Origin: RUG563 sp045590215
GTDB lineage: Bacteria > Bacillota > Clostridia > Christensenellales > Aristaeellaceae
Reading direction: 5' to 3'
Assembly: GCA_045590215.1 (NCBI GenBank)
Contig: JAZNQO010000029.1
Coordinates: 29,050 to 93,049, forward strand
Length of the DNA stretch: 64,000 bases
Under the pieces are notes generated by a model, which searched no databases, was not told the origin of the DNA, and saw only the letters and a program-made list of their open reading frames with translations. This document shows, one piece after another, positions 1 to 8,501 of the stretch; position 1 is the first letter of the stretch; every line of letters starts with the position of its first letter. A program made the translations under genes and the position numbers.

Positions 1-728
1 TGGGGCATGGAATAGCAGGCAGCATCAGTGCCGTCAAAGCCCGTTACGATCACATCATCCGGCACTTTCAGGCCATATTCCTGTAGTTTTTCGCATACGG
101 CAATGGCCATATAGTCATTGGCACAGAAAAATGCTTCCGGCAGCCCTTCTTCGCTTTCATACAGCCTTTCCACAATGCGCTTGGCCGGGTCGCTCCAGAA
201 TTCGCCATAGTCCACATTCTTTTCATCAAAGGGCAGCCCACACTTTTCCAGTGCCGCCCGATAGCACGCAATCCTGCGGCTGGATGTGGGATCCCCTTCC
301 TTCATGCCGGCAATGAAGAAGGTTTTTTTCACATGATGTTCCGTTAATACATGGCACATCAAATCAATATAGGAATCGTCATAATCGCTGATGATGGAGA
401 AGCAGCCGTCCTTCTTATTATCCACAAGAATCACAGGCGTTTTATTCTTCTTGGCTTCATCAACCAAATATTGGACAACCTTTTCGTTATTGATACTCTC
501 TGAAAAAATAATCAGCGCATCGATCAAATCATAATTGATAACGCAGTATACGCTTTTGGCACCCCAATCATTTTCCGCATTTTCATAAAAATCAACAAAG
601 CTGTTAAACACCAAAAGTTTATAATTATTTTGGGTGGCATAACGATTCAGGCTGTCCAGATAAGCTGAACGGCCGGACCAATGAATTTTTGTCAGACAAA
701 CGCCGATTACTCGTTTGTTGCCAATCAT
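1..728 (-). CDS. Periplasmic-binding-protein-like (LacI/GalR-type) sensor domain protein, 3' end cut off by window
   Basis: About 242 residues are visible and the protein runs off the left edge. It has the fold signature of the LacI/GalR ligand-binding domain: an opening strand KRVIGVCLTKIHW, a mid-region DNKKDGCFSIISDY, and the late motif AFFCANDYMAIAV followed by VPDDVIVTGFDG. The usual N-terminal helix-turn-helix is missing. An in-frame TAA lies two codons before the ATG, so the binding domain really begins the protein. In gut Clostridia this arrangement often continues into a GGDEF or AraC output domain; that is inference, because the C-terminus is outside the window. A strong promoter lies upstream. 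The ribosome site (GGGATGG) is weak. Confidence 0.75.
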   Translation of the reverse strand, partial: MIGNKRVIGVCLTKIHWSGRSAYLDSLNRYATQNNYKLLVFNSFVDFYENAENDWGAKSVYCVINYDLIDALIIFSESINNEKVVQYLVDEAKKNKTPVILVDNKKDGCFSIISDYDDSYIDLMCHVLTEHHVKKTFFIAGMKEGDPTSSRRIACYRAALEKCGLPFDEKNVDYGEFWSDPAKRIVERLYESEEGLPEAFFCANDYMAIAVCEKLQEYGLKVPDDVIVTGFDGTDAACYSMP

Positions 729-767
729 CTGTTACACCATCCCAACAATGTAATTATTTCACTTTTT

Positions 768-780
768 GTTTACATGTAAC
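768..780. promoter_or_regulatory. Operator-like palindrome just downstream of promoter
   Basis: GTTTACATGTAAC contains the perfect 10-bp palindrome TTACATGTAA. It sits about 12 bp past the -10 box of the promoter for the binding-domain gene, a position where a repressor could block initiation. The bound protein is unknown. Confidence 0.35.
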
Positions 781-791
781 CCATTATTGTC

Positions 792-820
792 ATTGTAAAC
801 GTTTTTATCCATTTTGTCAA
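792..820 (-). promoter_or_regulatory. Sigma-A promoter of the binding-domain gene
   Basis: Read on the minus strand: TTGACA (820-815), a 17-bp spacer, TACAAT (797-792). Both hexamers are embedded in a repeated AAAAACGTTKACA block with 21-bp spacing (two helical turns), resembling catabolite-repressor or LacI half-sites. Confidence 0.7.
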
Positions 821-830
821 CGTTTTTTCC

Positions 831-863
831 AAAAAGAAAAGAGCAGAAAGATGTTTTTCTGCC
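831..863 (-). terminator. Rho-independent terminator of the foldase gene
   Basis: On the minus strand a GGGCAGAAA / TTTCTGCTC stem is followed by a T-rich run (complement of 831-840). It lies 86 bp past the stop codon of the parvulin-type gene. Confidence 0.7.
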
Positions 864-948
864 CTTATTCTTATGTATTTGGCACTTTCGGCAGTAGCTT
901 ATATTTCTGCCGCCGCCTTTGCCGCCTTGTTTGTGTTACATCGCCCGG

Positions 949-2190
949 TTATTCCGCAGGCACTTCCGTGGCTTCTTCCGCAACGGACAGCGCATTGATC
1001 GCTTCCGTGTTATACACGATTTCGCTTTCCTGCACCCAGGATGTCATCATGGCATTGACGCCGGCATTCTGCTTGGCCGTGGTCAGATATTCTTCAATTT
1101 CCGCCCGGATTTCATCCGTCATTTCCACATAACCGGCAGGAATATCCCGCAGATAATACATGATATGAACGCCAAAGCTGCTCACAACAGGATCGCTCAC
1201 GTCGCCCACTTTCTGCATCTTATCGCTGAAAGAACCGGCAGTGAAAGCCATATCATAGCCAACGCTGTCCTTATGCACGGCATAGCCATCTTTAAGGTTA
1301 ACCGGGTTGGTCATACCGGGATCCGTGCCAAATTCAGCAATCAGCGTTTCAAAGCTTTCGCCCTGTTCCAGGCGGCTATAGATCGTGTCAATGGTTTCCT
1401 GGCAATCGGCAATCACGGCTTGATAAGCGGCGTCCACATCCGCCTGTGTCACAGTGGTGCCTTCTTCTTCAGCGGAGGCCACCAGCTCCTGATACTTGGT
1501 CAGCAGCTCTTCATCAGGCTTGAGCAAGATATGGGTCACGCCCCGATAGCCTTCGGGCTGATACCAAGAAACATAGCCGTAATACTGCTGATACAGCTCG
1601 TACATATAAACATTACCTTCAAAATTGGCCTTGTCCTGTTCGGCGGCTTCGATGAAGGTCTGCTGAATTTCTTCTTCCGTTACCGTGGTATCCACATCTT
1701 TCATCATATACGCTTCCAGCTTATTGAAGCTTTCGCTGTTCAGCATATTTTCCAGCAGCGCATCCTGATTATAGCCCATGGCTTCGTAATAGGCAGCACC
1801 GTCGATTTCAGCCTGTTTCCGGGCTTCTTCAGTATCTTCGGTGAGGTAATAGGACACATATTCATCAATGGCCTGCTGCCACTGGGTCTGCACATCCAGC
1901 ATGAAAGCATCTTTTTCTTCTTGGGTAAACTGATCAAGGCTCAGTTCCTTGATTTTCTGAGTGGCCACCGCATTGATAATCAAATCTTCCACTGCGCCGG
2001 CATAATCAGCAGTTTCGGCGTAGCCCATGCTCACCTGAAATTCCGCATACTGCTTCACCATATCCGTCAGGATTTCTTCACCGTTTACCACAACAGCCAC
2101 GTTCTCTGCCAAAGGAGCCGCTTCGTTTTCTGCCAAAGCAAACGTCAAAAGCATCATCACAGCCAGCAATAAGGAAACCAGTTTCTTCAT
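949..2190 (-). CDS. Secreted parvulin-type peptidyl-prolyl isomerase (PrsA/SurA-like foldase)
   Basis: A 413-residue protein with a signal peptide (residues 1-20, MKKLVSLLLAVMMLLTFALA). A SurA_N-like helical region covers about 30-190. The parvulin domain covers about 215-350, recognisable from GVTHILLK, the FETLIAEFGTDPG block and SSFGVHIMYYLRD. An insertion of about 35 mostly acidic, helical residues follows the first strand of the parvulin domain. Family members help exported proteins fold outside the membrane. PrsA is normally a lipoprotein, but no lipobox Cys is present here. The start has an AGAGGG ribosome site. It forms a single-gene unit with its own promoter and terminator. Confidence 0.85.
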   Translation of the reverse strand: MKKLVSLLLAVMMLLTFALAENEAAPLAENVAVVVNGEEILTDMVKQYAEFQVSMGYAETADYAGAVEDLIINAVATQKIKELSLDQFTQEEKDAFMLDVQTQWQQAIDEYVSYYLTEDTEEARKQAEIDGAAYYEAMGYNQDALLENMLNSESFNKLEAYMMKDVDTTVTEEEIQQTFIEAAEQDKANFEGNVYMYELYQQYYGYVSWYQPEGYRGVTHILLKPDEELLTKYQELVASAEEEGTTVTQADVDAAYQAVIADCQETIDTIYSRLEQGESFETLIAEFGTDPGMTNPVNLKDGYAVHKDSVGYDMAFTAGSFSDKMQKVGDVSDPVVSSFGVHIMYYLRDIPAGYVEMTDEIRAEIEEYLTTAKQNAGVNAMMTSWVQESEIVYNTEAINALSVAEEATEVPAE

Positions 2191-2231
2191 TTTTGCAATC
2201 CCTCTTTCTCAAACATTAAATGTCTTTCTGT

Positions 2232-2260
2232 ATTAAAACACATTTTTGCGTTTCCCGCAA
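2232..2260 (-). promoter_or_regulatory. Promoter of the parvulin-type foldase gene
   Basis: Minus strand TTGCGG (2260-2255), 17-bp spacer, TTTAAT (2237-2232), about 40 bp before the start codon. Confidence 0.5.
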
Positions 2261-2370
2261 GTTCTTTCCCAGTTTTTCAGGCAATGTTACATTCTGTTCA
2301 TGATTTATCCATAATTGTCCATGTTCGCTCTTGCTTTTTTAGGAAAGTTTTGTTTATAATAAAAATGTGC

Positions 2371-2811
2371 TTATCGTTTCTTTTCAAAAAATGCTTTCAA
2401 TACCGCTGCACATTCCTTTTCCATCACGCCGCCGATGGTTTCCACCCGATGATAAAAGGCCGGATCTTCCGTCAAAAGATACACGCTGCCGCAGCAGCCC
2501 TGCCTTTCGTCAAAGGCTCCGAAAACGCATTTTGAAAGCCCGGCCATCACCATCGCCCCGGCACACATGGGGCAGGGCTCCAGCGTGACATACATCGTGC
2601 ACCCCGAAAGCCGCCTTGTATGCAGTGCCTCGCAGGCTCTTTCCATGGCCAGCACTTCCGCATGGGCAAAGCAGCTGCCCTTTTCCCTTTCGTTATGGGC
2701 AAAGGCGATGATTTCCCCGTCCTTTTCAATAACGGCCCCAACCGGCACTTCGTTTGCATCTTTTACCGCTTCTTCCAGTGCCAGCAACATCATTTTTTCC
2801 TCGTGGTTCAT
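2371..2811 (-). CDS. tadA: tRNA-specific adenosine deaminase TadA
   Basis: A 146-residue cytidine/deoxycytidylate-deaminase-fold enzyme that converts adenosine 34 of tRNA-Arg(ACG) to inosine. The catalytic zinc motifs are intact: CFAHAEVLAM (His ligand and proton-shuttle Glu) and PCPMCAGAM (two Cys ligands). The end shows the family's short helical C-terminus rather than a fused domain. Length matches bacterial TadA. It is transcribed divergently from the nitroreductase, from a promoter that overlaps the neighbour's ribosome site. The start Met is the only plausible one before NHEEKMMLLALEEA. Confidence 0.92.
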   Translation of the reverse strand: MNHEEKMMLLALEEAVKDANEVPVGAVIEKDGEIIAFAHNEREKGSCFAHAEVLAMERACEALHTRRLSGCTMYVTLEPCPMCAGAMVMAGLSKCVFGAFDERQGCCGSVYLLTEDPAFYHRVETIGGVMEKECAAVLKAFFEKKR

Positions 2812-2852
2812 GGGTTTATCCCTTTCATTTTGGGTTTTCTATGGCGTTTGTC

Positions 2853-2881
2853 ATTATACCACATTCTATTTTTCATATCAA
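2853..2881 (-). promoter_or_regulatory. Promoter of tadA
   Basis: Minus strand TTGATA (2881-2876), 17-bp spacer, TATAAT (2858-2853). The -35 region abuts the AAGGAGG ribosome site of the divergent nitroreductase gene. Confidence 0.65.
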
Positions 2882-2896
2882 CAAGGAGGTTTTGTC

Positions 2897-3454
2897 ATGA
2901 ACGAAGTATTGCAAGTCATCGCAGCCCGGCGCAGCCACAGAGCCTATGCCGAAACCCAGCTGACGGAAGAACAGGTGCAGATTCTGCTGGATGCCGGTAT
3001 GCAATCCCCCTCTGCTGTGAACCGTCAGCCCTGGCATTTCACCGTTTGCCAGAATCAGCCCCTGCTTCGGGAAATCAATCTGGCCGTGTGGCAGCAGAAC
3101 ATGCAGGGCGATCCGGATAAGCGCAGTCCTCGGTTTAACAACCCGGATTTTGATGTGTTCTATCATGCTCCCACCGTCATTTTCATCTCTGCGGACAGGG
3201 AAAACGGCTGGGGCGAATTGGATAGCGGCATCGCCTGCCAGAACATCTGCCTGGCCGCCGAAAGTATCGGCCTTGGCACGGTGATTCTGGGCATGCCCAA
3301 GGCTGCCTTCCAATCGGAAAAGAATGAATATTTCCGGGAAAAGCTTTGCTTCCCCGAAACCCACGATTTCGCCATCGCTATCGCCGTGGGCACCCCTGCA
3401 GATGATAAGCCTGCCCATCTCCCGGCCAAAGACCGCATCTCTTTCGTACGATAA
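2897..3454 (+). CDS. Nitroreductase family protein (FMN-dependent oxidoreductase)
   Basis: A 185-residue member of the nitroreductase fold, which binds FMN and uses NAD(P)H to reduce nitro compounds, quinones or similar acceptors. The N-terminal RRSHRAYAETQLTEEQVQ and MQSPSAVNRQPWHF blocks are the standard FMN-phosphate and isoalloxazine contact regions. The C-terminal LGTVILGMPKAA and AIAIGVGT-like segments are also typical (AIAIAVGTPADDKP). The open frame extends far upstream across tadA, but the ATG at 2897 has a perfect AAGGAGG site and agrees with family length. The physiological substrate is not predictable. Confidence 0.85.
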   Translation: MNEVLQVIAARRSHRAYAETQLTEEQVQILLDAGMQSPSAVNRQPWHFTVCQNQPLLREINLAVWQQNMQGDPDKRSPRFNNPDFDVFYHAPTVIFISADRENGWGELDSGIACQNICLAAESIGLGTVILGMPKAAFQSEKNEYFREKLCFPETHDFAIAIAVGTPADDKPAHLPAKDRISFVR

Positions 3455-3469
3455 TCTGTAATCAAGCAA

Positions 3470-3508
3470 AACGCCTTGTTTTCACCCGGAAAGCAAGGCG
3501 TTTTTTTG
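3470..3508. terminator. Bidirectional terminator between convergent genes
   Basis: Perfect 9-bp stem AACGCCTTG / CAAGGCGTT followed by a T7 run on the plus strand. It ends one base before the stop codon of the minus-strand gene, so it can also serve that gene. Confidence 0.8.
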
Positions 3509-4675
3509 TTATTCATAACGGAATAATGCAACCGCTTCGATGCCGCCGTCGGAGCGGATGCCCACCAGAATCTTGCTACCTGCTTCCACATCAACGATGT
3601 TTTCCCAATGTGCCATTTTCCCATCCTTCATGGGATTTTGGTATATATCCCTCGACTCGTGCGCATAATTCATATCTACGCTTACCATCTGCCCAGCCAC
3701 CTGTACGCTGCCGTCCTCCATCACCGCTGCCGCATAGCCGTACGCAGCCGCTAAATCCATCACATTTTTCCAGCCGGCAACCTCCTGGCCCACATCGTCT
3801 GCCAGCATGCCGCCGTTAAATACCTGTACCGTGCCATCCTCCATCAGCGCATACAAGGCGAACCCGCCGCAGATTTGTTTCACATGTTTCAGTCCGTTTG
3901 CCTGCATCAAAGCTTCTGCATCCTGCGTTTGCGGCTCCAGAACCGAAACATACAGCGTTCCATCTTCTGTAAGTACCGCCACATAACCGCTGTCATATAC
4001 AGCATCCTTCACGTGCGCATCATCAGGCAGCATACTTTTTATATTCTTGCCCCACGCTTCATTCAGCATGGCATAAGGCAGTATCAGCTTTCCCTCCGTA
4101 TCAACGGCCAATACACTGCCGCTTGCACCTGCGCCGGAAAAGAGTTTCCGCAGATTCCCGTGTTTCTCCAAATGAACCCACCTGTCGGGATAAGAATAGA
4201 TAACTTTTCCCTCTTTCAACCCACAGCTTTGAAACGAAGACGCCGCAATATCGTCCACTTGCCCGAACTTTTCCACCGCCATATTTTCCCGGAAATCAAA
4301 GCCAAAGGCATCCACACTGCCGTCCTTGAAGCGCAGCACCACATGCCTGTTTCCAACATCTGCCTGTACCACGTCCCGATAATAATCCCGCACATCCGTC
4401 AAAAACGTTGCATCCACCCAGCCCTGACTGCAAGCATTCCCGTCTTCAACGGAAATAATCACCCGATGCCATAACTTGCCCTTATACGTCTTGCTCTGTG
4501 CAACAAACACATCCTGCCCTTCATTCAGGTACTCCACTCGGTTTCCCCCCGGCTGGCGGCGCAGGTTCACTTTGTTTTTGTTCACAATGGCAAAGCTGTT
4601 TTCCGTTGCCGCAAAGGCACCGGTTGCCATAAAAAAGGCGCATAAGATACACAAACAAAAGAATAGTTTTTTCAT
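3509..4675 (-). CDS. Secreted protein with SH3b domain and RCC1/BLIP-II-like repeats
   Basis: A 388-residue protein of unknown role. A signal peptide (about residues 1-22, MKKLFFCLCILCAFFMATGAFA) precedes a bacterial SH3 domain (VNKNKVNLRRQPGG to GWVDATFL, about 27-92). The rest carries degenerate repeats with the core VxxLxxDGTxxV: VAVLTEDGTLYV, ALMEDGTVQVF, AAVMEDGSVQVAG, VGIRSDGGIEAV. That pattern is typical of RCC1-type beta-propellers. The SH3b part suggests cell-wall or peptide binding. The start was placed at MKKLFF because of its AGAGGAA site and signal peptide; the frame extends 46 codons further without support. Confidence 0.7.
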   Translation of the reverse strand: MKKLFFCLCILCAFFMATGAFAATENSFAIVNKNKVNLRRQPGGNRVEYLNEGQDVFVAQSKTYKGKLWHRVIISVEDGNACSQGWVDATFLTDVRDYYRDVVQADVGNRHVVLRFKDGSVDAFGFDFRENMAVEKFGQVDDIAASSFQSCGLKEGKVIYSYPDRWVHLEKHGNLRKLFSGAGASGSVLAVDTEGKLILPYAMLNEAWGKNIKSMLPDDAHVKDAVYDSGYVAVLTEDGTLYVSVLEPQTQDAEALMQANGLKHVKQICGGFALYALMEDGTVQVFNGGMLADDVGQEVAGWKNVMDLAAAYGYAAAVMEDGSVQVAGQMVSVDMNYAHESRDIYQNPMKDGKMAHWENIVDVEAGSKILVGIRSDGGIEAVALFRYE

Positions 4676-4820
4676 TTGCTTTTTCCTCTTTTTTTCACAG
4701 AGTAGGCTCTCATTCATTATAACGTATCCGGCTGCTTTTTTGTTGCAGAAAGAGAAAATTTTTCCTTTTTTCTTTTTTCTAAAACGCTCACTTCTGCCAC
4801 GGAATGTACACATCTGTTAC

Positions 4821-4849
4821 TTGCCAATAAGCCACGAAAAGGGTATAAT
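4821..4849 (+). promoter_or_regulatory. Promoter of the helicase operon
   Basis: TTGCCA (4821-4826), 17-bp spacer, TATAAT (4844-4849), about 25 bp before the start codon, giving a very short leader. Confidence 0.7.
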
Positions 4850-4874
4850 AGGATTATTATGAGGAGGTGCGGCC

Positions 4875-7130
4875 ATGAACCTGAATCAACTGTTGGAAAA
4901 GCTGAAAAACGATGCGTTTTTTATGGAAAACGTAACCGCTTGGCGCACCCTGCCTGCCCGTGAAGCAAAATACGCCCCTTGGCCTGAGGATATTGACCCC
5001 CGGCTTCCTTTGGCTTTGCAAAAGCACGGCGTGCATCAGTTATACACCCATCAGGCATCCTGCCTGGAAGCCGCCCGGAACGGTGAAGATTTCGTGGTGG
5101 TCACGCCCACCGCTTCCGGCAAAACCCTATGCTATAATATCCCTGTTTTATCCGCCATCCTGAAAAACCCGGACGCCCGTGCCCTGTACCTTTTCCCCAC
5201 GAAAGCTCTCTCCGCCGATCAGGTGAGTGAGCTGTATGAGCTGATTGAACTGATGCAGGTGGATGTGAAGACCTACACCTACGACGGCGATACCCCGGCG
5301 GCGGCGCGTCGCGCCGTGCGTCAGGCCGGGCATGTGGTGGTCACCAATCCCGATATGCTCCACTCCGGCATCCTGCCCCAGCACACCAAATGGGTGAAGC
5401 TGTTTGAAAACCTGCAATATATCATCATCGATGAAATTCATTCCTATCGCGGCATTTTCGGCAGCAATTTAGCCAATGTGCTTCGCCGCCTGCTTCGCCT
5501 TTGTGCATTTTACGGCAGCCACCCTCGCTTTATCCTCTGCTCTGCCACCATCCAGAACCCCAAAGAGCTGGCGGAAACCCTCATCGGCCGTCCCGTGAAG
5601 CTGATTGATAATAACGGTGCGCCATCCGGGGAAAAGCACTATATTTTCTATAATCCCCCAGTGGTGAATGAGCAGCTGGGCATCCGAAAGAGCGTGCTGT
5701 CCCAAACCCAGTCCATCGCCGCCATGCTGCTGAAAAACGGGGTGCAGAGCATCGTCTTTGCCAAGTCCCGTTTGCAGGTGGAAGTGATGACACGGCAATT
5801 GAAAGCACTGGTTGCCGACCCGCTCGGCAATTCCGGGAAAGTCCGGGGCTACCGTGGCGGCTATCTGCCCCATGAACGCCGGGAGATTGAAAAGGGGCTT
5901 CGCTGCGGGCAGATTGATGCTGTCATTTCCACCAACGCCTTGGAGCTGGGCATTGATATCGGTGCGCTGGAAGCCTGCGTGCTTTGCGGCTATCCCGGCA
6001 CCATCGCCAGCACTTGGCAGCAATCCGGCCGTGCAGGCCGCCGGCATGGGGTGTCCGCCACGTTTATGGTGGCTTCCTCCAATGCGCTGGATCAGTTCAT
6101 CGTGTCCCACCCCGAATATTTCTTCGATCAGCCGGCGGAAAACGCCCTGCTGAACCCGGATAACCTGTATATTCTGCTCAATCATTTCAAGTGCGCTGCG
6201 TATGAATTGCCCTTTAAGGCAGGCGAAACCTTGGGCAACGCCATGGGCGGCGAAGAAATGCTGGATTTCCTGTGCGAAAGCAATATCCTGCGTCAAGTTG
6301 GCGAAACCTATCACTGGTGTGCCGAGGATTTTCCGGCCAGCGAAATCAGCCTGCGTACCGCCATGACGGAAAATTACCTCATCATGGATATTACAGACCC
6401 TGCCCGTCCCCGGATGGTTGGGGAAATGGATCGGTTCACTGTGCCCATGCTGCTGCACGAAAACGCCATCTATATGCACGAAGGGCAAACCTATCAGGTA
6501 GAAAAGCTGGACTTTGACGCCTGCAAGGCCTTCATCCGCAAAGTGAATGTGGATTATTACACCGATGCCGATCTGAACGTTTCCCTGTCCCTGTTGGACA
6601 TCGAAAAGGAAGAAGACAACGCATACTTTGGCGAAGTGAAAGTGACGGCATTGGTAAAAATCTTCAAGAAAATGCGCTTTGACAACAACGAAAACGTGGG
6701 CTTTGGCCCGGTAAGATTGCCCGAAACGGATATGCACACCGCCGCCAGCTGGCTCACCGTGCCGGAAAGCATCGCTTCTTCCTTTGAAAAGGACGATCTG
6801 CAAAGCGGCATGCTGGGCATTGCCAATCTCCTGCGCATCCTGTGCCCCTTGTATCTCATGTGCAGCCAAAGAGATATCGCCGTTTCCTATCAGGTGAAAT
6901 GCCCCTTTACAAACGCCCCCACCCTGATTATTTACGATAATTGTCCCGGCGGCATCGGCCTGTCCGAAAAGGCCTTCCGCATGCGGAAAATCCTTTTGAC
7001 CCACGCCTTGGCTCTTGTGAACGATTGCTCCTGTGAAGGCGGCTGCCCCTCTTGCGTGGGACCCATCGGGGAAATCGGCAGCCGGGGCAAGAAAATCGCC
7101 AAAGCTATTTTGGAGGCTCTGTTGCAATGA
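4875..7130 (+). CDS. DEAD/DEAH-box helicase with C-terminal four-Cys metal-binding domain (MrfA/YprA family)
   Basis: A 751-residue superfamily-2 helicase. Walker A is at PTASGKT (78-84), the DEIH box at 186-189, motif III at LCSATIQNP, and motif VI at QQSGRAGRR. The C-terminus has the DUF1998-type domain ending in a cysteine cluster at residues 718, 720, 724 and 727 (CSCEGGCPSC). This is the architecture of Bacillus MrfA, which with the nuclease MrfB repairs mitomycin-type DNA damage. No mrfB homologue is next to it. It heads a four-gene operon and its stop overlaps the following ATG (ATGA). Start supported by GAGGAGGTG. Confidence 0.88.
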   Translation: MNLNQLLEKLKNDAFFMENVTAWRTLPAREAKYAPWPEDIDPRLPLALQKHGVHQLYTHQASCLEAARNGEDFVVVTPTASGKTLCYNIPVLSAILKNPDARALYLFPTKALSADQVSELYELIELMQVDVKTYTYDGDTPAAARRAVRQAGHVVVTNPDMLHSGILPQHTKWVKLFENLQYIIIDEIHSYRGIFGSNLANVLRRLLRLCAFYGSHPRFILCSATIQNPKELAETLIGRPVKLIDNNGAPSGEKHYIFYNPPVVNEQLGIRKSVLSQTQSIAAMLLKNGVQSIVFAKSRLQVEVMTRQLKALVADPLGNSGKVRGYRGGYLPHERREIEKGLRCGQIDAVISTNALELGIDIGALEACVLCGYPGTIASTWQQSGRAGRRHGVSATFMVASSNALDQFIVSHPEYFFDQPAENALLNPDNLYILLNHFKCAAYELPFKAGETLGNAMGGEEMLDFLCESNILRQVGETYHWCAEDFPASEISLRTAMTENYLIMDITDPARPRMVGEMDRFTVPMLLHENAIYMHEGQTYQVEKLDFDACKAFIRKVNVDYYTDADLNVSLSLLDIEKEEDNAYFGEVKVTALVKIFKKMRFDNNENVGFGPVRLPETDMHTAASWLTVPESIASSFEKDDLQSGMLGIANLLRILCPLYLMCSQRDIAVSYQVKCPFTNAPTLIIYDNCPGGIGLSEKAFRMRKILLTHALALVNDCSCEGGCPSCVGPIGEIGSRGKKIAKAILEALLQ

Positions 7131-8488
7131 CAATTCATGAATTGGTGGTTTTACAGCGCAATGCTTTTTCCAAAAGCCATCCCATCCCGGTGGATGAGCG
7201 CATCATTGCGCTGGAAAGGCTGCAGGAGGCCATTCAGAAAAGGGAAAGAGAAATTTCCATCGCCCTGCAGCAGGATCTGGGTAAGGGACGGGCGGAAAGC
7301 TATATGACGGAAATCGGCATGGTGCTTTCGGAGCTTTCCCATGCCATCGCTCATCTGAACCGCTGGGCATCCCCCAAAAGGGTGAAAACGCCCCTTGTTT
7401 TATTCCCGGCCAAGTCCGTGGTCATCAAGGAGCCCTACGGCGTGGTGCTGATTATGGCTCCGTGGAATTATCCCTTCCTGCTCTCCATGGCTCCCTTCAT
7501 CGGTGCCGTTGCCGCAGGCAATCATGTAATTTTGAAGCCCAGCAATTACGCCCCCTACACCAGCCATGTTTTGGATCAATTGATTGCCGAATGTTTCCCG
7601 GCGGAGCAGGCCAGCGTCATTCTGGGCGGTCGCAACGAGAATCAGCAGCTGCTGGACGAGCATTTTGACTATATCTTCTTTACCGGCGGCGTGACGGTTG
7701 GCAAAATCGTGCAGGAAAAGGCAGCGAAATATTTGACCCCCACCACCTTGGAGCTGGGCGGCAAAAGCCCCTGCATTGTGGATGACTCCGCCGATATTAA
7801 ATTAGCCGCCCGGCGCATCGCCTTTGGCAAAGGCCTCAACAGCGGCCAGACCTGCGTAGCTCCCGATTATGTGCTGGTACATTCCAGCGTGAAAGAAAAA
7901 CTGATGCAGGAAATTGCCGCCTACTGGACGAATTTTTACGGCTCCGCTTTGGAAAACGCCCAGTGGCCAAAGATGATTTCTCCAAGGCATTACGAGCGTG
8001 CCATGCAGCTGATGGAAAACGAACAGGTGTATTTCGGCGGCATCGGGGACGGCAGCCGCATTGCCCCCACCCTGCTAAATAACGTCACATGGGCGTCCCC
8101 CATCATGCAGGAAGAGATTTTCGCCCCCATCCTGCCGGTGCTCAGCTTTGAAAGGCTCGACGATGCCATCCGGCAGATTAACGCCCAGGAAAAACCGCTG
8201 GCCCTTTATCTTTTCACCAAGCGCACTTCCGCAAGGGAAAAGGTGTTGCAAAGAATCAGCTTTGGCGGCGGCTGCATCAATGATACCATCATGCATTTAG
8301 CCTCTCCCCATCTGCCCTTTGGCGGCGTAGGCATGAGCGGCATGGGCAAATATCATGGCAAATACACCTTTGATACCTTCTCCAACGAAAAGGCCATTCT
8401 GCAAAAGAGCCGCTTTTTCGATTTTTCCTTCCGCTATCCCCCCTACACCACCGGAAAAATGAAGAAGATCAAGAAGTTTTTGAAATAG
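7127..8488 (+). CDS. Aldehyde dehydrogenase, class 3-like (fatty aldehyde type)
   Basis: A 453-residue NAD(P)-dependent aldehyde dehydrogenase. Cofactor-binding motif MAPWNYPFLL is at about 110-119. The general base is Glu209 (TLELGGKSP) and the nucleophile Cys243 (NSGQTCVAPDY). The length of about 455 and the extended C-terminus match ALDH3/YwdH-type enzymes rather than the 480-500-residue ALDH1 group. The start codon overlaps the helicase stop (ATGA), implying translational coupling; the frame upstream of it lies inside the helicase gene. It probably detoxifies lipid-derived aldehydes. Confidence 0.88.
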   Translation: MTIHELVVLQRNAFSKSHPIPVDERIIALERLQEAIQKREREISIALQQDLGKGRAESYMTEIGMVLSELSHAIAHLNRWASPKRVKTPLVLFPAKSVVIKEPYGVVLIMAPWNYPFLLSMAPFIGAVAAGNHVILKPSNYAPYTSHVLDQLIAECFPAEQASVILGGRNENQQLLDEHFDYIFFTGGVTVGKIVQEKAAKYLTPTTLELGGKSPCIVDDSADIKLAARRIAFGKGLNSGQTCVAPDYVLVHSSVKEKLMQEIAAYWTNFYGSALENAQWPKMISPRHYERAMQLMENEQVYFGGIGDGSRIAPTLLNNVTWASPIMQEEIFAPILPVLSFERLDDAIRQINAQEKPLALYLFTKRTSAREKVLQRISFGGGCINDTIMHLASPHLPFGGVGMSGMGKYHGKYTFDTFSNEKAILQKSRFFDFSFRYPPYTTGKMKKIKKFLK

Positions 8489-8501
8489 GAGGCAAAAATC
8501 C

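Noticed and set aside
919..2172. Long plus-strand frame opposite the parvulin-type gene
   Set aside because: It is an exact antisense shadow of a well-supported gene, is rich in His/Phe/Ile from reverse-read codons, and has no ribosome site.
2567..2896. N-terminal extension of the nitroreductase frame
   Set aside because: It crosses tadA on the other strand; the ATG at 2897 has a perfect ribosome site and the family's N-terminus.
5469..7133. 554-codon minus-strand frame opposite the helicase
   Set aside because: Antisense shadow created by the GC-biased third positions of the real helicase gene; no family features.
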